Assembly: GCF_002117485.1 (NCBI RefSeq)
Contig: NZ_CP021030.1
Location: 1,925,001-1,989,000 of the forward strand
Source: Rhizobium sp. NXC14
GTDB taxonomy: Bacteria; Pseudomonadota; Alphaproteobacteria; Rhizobiales; Rhizobiaceae
Length of the DNA stretch: 64,000 nt
Direction: 5' to 3'
This document shows, in pieces, positions 61,750-64,000 of the stretch. Under the pieces are notes generated by a model, which worked only from the letters and a program-made list of their open reading frames with translations, searched no databases and was not told the origin of the DNA. Positions within the stretch are counted from its first letter, which is position 1; each line of letters starts with the position of its first letter. Both the position numbers and the translations under genes were made by a program.

Positions 61750-62361
61750 ATGCCCGTCCTCGTCCCAACTCCCACCACGGAGCTTGAGGCGATCAACCTC
61801 ATGCTGTCCGTCATCGGTGAAAGCCCAGTCAACACGGCTGAGGATACCGGTGTCGTCGACGCGGTGATCGCCCGTCAAATCCTCTTCCAGTCCAGCCGAG
61901 ATGTTCAGCTTGTGGGCTGGCACTGGAACACCGAAATCGACTACCCGATTGCCGCCAGCTTCCCCGAAGGTGAGCTTCAGCTTCCCCCGAACACCCTCAA
62001 GGTTGACACCACGGGAGCCGACGAGGGCGTCGATCTAGTCCAGCGAGGCAATCGCCTCTACGACCGCAAGAACCACACCTTCACGGTCGGCCGGACGGTC
62101 TACGTCGAGATCGTCCTTTTCCTCCCATTTGACCAGCTCCCTGAGGCTGCCCGCTCCTATATCGTGATGCGCGCTGCTCGTCAGTTTCAGGAGCGCATGG
62201 TCGGCTCGGAGACCATCTGGCAGTTCAACTCCAGGGACGAGCTGAAGTCGTGGTCGAACCTCCTGTCAGCCGAAGCTGAGACCCTCGATCTGAACGTGTT
62301 CAGGGACAACCCGTCCGTACAGCGCGTGACCAATCGACTGCCCCCAGGAGACCTCGTCTAA
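61750..62361 (+). CDS. Tail tubular protein A, T7 gp11-like
   Basis: A 203-residue protein (T7 gp11 is 196). Signatures are TELEAINLMLSVIGESPVNT at the start, LVGWHWNTEIDYP, and a C-terminal AARQFQERMVGSE. It forms the adaptor ring between portal and nozzle. It overlaps the tail tubular B start by 1 nt (TAATG). Confidence 0.93.
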   Translation: MPVLVPTPTTELEAINLMLSVIGESPVNTAEDTGVVDAVIARQILFQSSRDVQLVGWHWNTEIDYPIAASFPEGELQLPPNTLKVDTTGADEGVDLVQRGNRLYDRKNHTFTVGRTVYVEIVLFLPFDQLPEAARSYIVMRAARQFQERMVGSETIWQFNSRDELKSWSNLLSAEAETLDLNVFRDNPSVQRVTNRLPPGDLV

Positions 62362-64000
62362 TGGCTGGGGCGCTTATCTCAACAACCATCCCGAACCTGA
62401 TCAACGGCGTCTCCCAGCAGCCCTATGCGCTCCGTCTGGCGAGTCAGTGCGAGTTGCAGGAGAATGCCCATAGCTCGGTCGTCGAGGGGCTGCGAAAGCG
62501 CCCTGGCACCACGCATAAGGCCAAGATCACCAACGCTCCTGCAGGCGAGCTGTTCACGCACACCATCAACCGCGACCGAACGGAGCAGTATGAGGTGATC
62601 GTCGGCAATCAGGCACTGAAGGTCTACGACCTGAAGACGGGCACGGAGAAGACCGTGGCCTTCCCCAACGGGACCGCGTATCTCACCGCGACTGACCCTC
62701 GGTCTGCCTTCAAGGCGGTGACGATTGCTGACTACACGTTCCTCATCAACCGCACCATAACGGTCGAGCAGGACACCACGTTATCGACTTCTCGGCAGCC
62801 TGAGGCAATCGTGTGGATCAAGCAGGGGTCCTATGGCACCCGATATGCGATCAACCTGAATGGCAACACGGCCGAGGTGAACACGCCTGACGGTTCGGTG
62901 TCCTCGCACATCACCCAGGTCCAGACGGACACCATTGCCGCCAATCTGATCACGGCCATTAACTCCCAGGCCCCAGGCTTCACGTTCTCCCGTAATGGCT
63001 CCAGCATCTGGATCAGGAAGAACGACGGCGGGGACTTTACGATCAACGTCACGGACAGCCAGGGCGACCAAGCGACGAAGCTCGTCAAGCGCTCCGTCCA
63101 GCGTTTTTCCGATCTGCCGGCCAAGGGCTTCGACGGTTTCGGTGTCGAGATCGCGGGGGACCAGTCGTCCTCATTCGATAACTATTACGTCAAGTTCCAG
63201 ACCAGCAGCGGCACCGAGTCGGGCGTCTGGGTTGAGAGCGTGAAAGGCGGACAAGCGATCCGCCTGAAGGCTTCGACCATGGCCCATGCGCTGGTACGCG
63301 AGGCCAACGGAACGTTCACCTTCAAGCAGGTGACCTGGGAAGACCGGAAGGTCGGAGACCTTGAAAGCAGCCCAATGCCCTCCTTTGTGGGCAAGAAGCT
63401 GAACGACATCTTCTTCCACCGCAACCGTCTTGGCTTTGTCGCGGACGAGAATGTCTGCTTCTCGCGGGCCAGCGATTTCTTCAACTTCTTCCGCTCGTCG
63501 GCCACTCAGGTTCTCGACACCGACCCCATCGACGCTGCCGTGTCGCACATCAAGGTCTCCATCCTGCAGCATGCAATCCCGTTCAATGAAACGCTGCTGC
63601 TCTTCTCGGAGCAGACCCAGTTTCAGCTCGGTGCTGTCGATCTGCTCACACCTGAGACCATCACGATCAACCAGACGACCGAGTTCGAATGCTCCCTAAA
63701 GGCGCGGCCGGTCGGCTCGGGCCGGAACATCTACTTCACCTTCAACCGAGGGGAGTTCTCAGGACTTCGGGAGTATTACGTCGACGGCGATACCAAGACG
63801 AATGACGCGAACGATGTGACCTCGCACGTCCCGGCCTATGTGCCGAAGGACATTTCGAAGATGGCAGCGTCCTCCTCCGAGGACACCATCGCCATGCTGT
63901 CGGAGACTGAGCGCAATACGATCTACGTCTATAAATACTACTGGAACGATCAGGAGAAACTCCAGTCGGCGTGGTATAAGTGGACGTTCCCCGAGACCGA
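62361..64000 (+). CDS. Tail tubular protein B (nozzle), T7 gp12-like, cut by the window edge
   Basis: At least 546 residues are visible with no stop (T7 gp12 is 794). It begins LISTTIPNLINGVSQQPYALR with NAHSSVVEGLRKRPG, the gp12 start, and includes LNDIFFHRNRLGFVADENVCFSRASDFF and FSEQTQFQLGA, both typical. It forms the tail nozzle. The remaining C-terminal part, the internal core proteins, tail fibre, terminase and any integrase lie beyond the edge. Confidence 0.93.
   Translation, partial: MAGALISTTIPNLINGVSQQPYALRLASQCELQENAHSSVVEGLRKRPGTTHKAKITNAPAGELFTHTINRDRTEQYEVIVGNQALKVYDLKTGTEKTVAFPNGTAYLTATDPRSAFKAVTIADYTFLINRTITVEQDTTLSTSRQPEAIVWIKQGSYGTRYAINLNGNTAEVNTPDGSVSSHITQVQTDTIAANLITAINSQAPGFTFSRNGSSIWIRKNDGGDFTINVTDSQGDQATKLVKRSVQRFSDLPAKGFDGFGVEIAGDQSSSFDNYYVKFQTSSGTESGVWVESVKGGQAIRLKASTMAHALVREANGTFTFKQVTWEDRKVGDLESSPMPSFVGKKLNDIFFHRNRLGFVADENVCFSRASDFFNFFRSSATQVLDTDPIDAAVSHIKVSILQHAIPFNETLLLFSEQTQFQLGAVDLLTPETITINQTTEFECSLKARPVGSGRNIYFTFNRGEFSGLREYYVDGDTKTNDANDVTSHVPAYVPKDISKMAASSSEDTIAMLSETERNTIYVYKYYWNDQEKLQSAWYKWTFPET

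Overview
The window joins a rhizobial chromosome segment (about 1-37,400) to the left part of a T7-like (Autographiviridae-type) prophage (about 37,402-64,000, running off the right edge). A Rhizobium-type alphaproteobacterium (R. leguminosarum/etli group or a close relative) is suggested by ExoR, a PopZ-family polar organizer, fused SecDF, TrmFO, paired DUF1127 proteins, a CUCCUCCC-loop small RNA and high GC. The species is inferred from gene content, not from a database search.

Chromosome. After two small minus-strand genes and tRNA-Cys come a Pcm-family methyltransferase, popZ, valS, a FadL-type outer-membrane protein, exoR, xthA, an ErpA/IscA-type Fe-S carrier, a dGTPase-like gene and argS. 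A large SPOR protein, nagZ, scpAB, tatABC, serS, surE, a second pcm and an NlpD-like LysM/M23 lipoprotein follow, many of them 4-nt overlapped and probably co-transcribed. Next are a minus-strand DUF815 ATPase, then yajC-secDF-Mth938-like-squalene/phytoene synthase-like, trmFO (minus), two DUF1127 mini-proteins and a three-hairpin sRNA (all minus), and a DUF2157/GDYXXLXY membrane pair.

Junction. At 37,359 a tRNA-Leu(UAG) gene starts normally but stops matching a tRNA after 43 nt (37,401), in the 3' strand of the anticodon stem. The T7-like genome begins there, so this is the probable attL. No integrase or repressor gene is visible; both may lie beyond the right edge.

Prophage. All genes are on the plus strand in T7 order: RNA polymerase, early small genes including a probable 2OG-Fe(II) oxygenase, ssDNA-binding protein, endonuclease I, amidase/lysozyme with an added LysM, primase-helicase, DNA polymerase, exonuclease, dNMP kinase, a secreted Ser-rich protein, portal, scaffold, a tRNA-Cys, major capsid, tail tubular A and tail tubular B (cut by the edge). 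Two repeat families organise it. One is a 17-20 bp element that aligns without gaps to the T7 promoter (five full copies plus one with a 2-bp deletion) and is taken as the phage RNAP promoter. The other is a palindrome of the form ATYCAC-NN-GTGRAT (eight copies, seven at gene boundaries), a candidate operator that could keep a T7-like phage silent in lysogeny.

IS element. An IS21-family element (58,343-60,827; istA-istB; 8-bp target duplication) interrupts an SGNH-hydrolase-like virion gene. Joining the flanks restores one 543-codon frame, so the insertion looks recent and probably damages the prophage.
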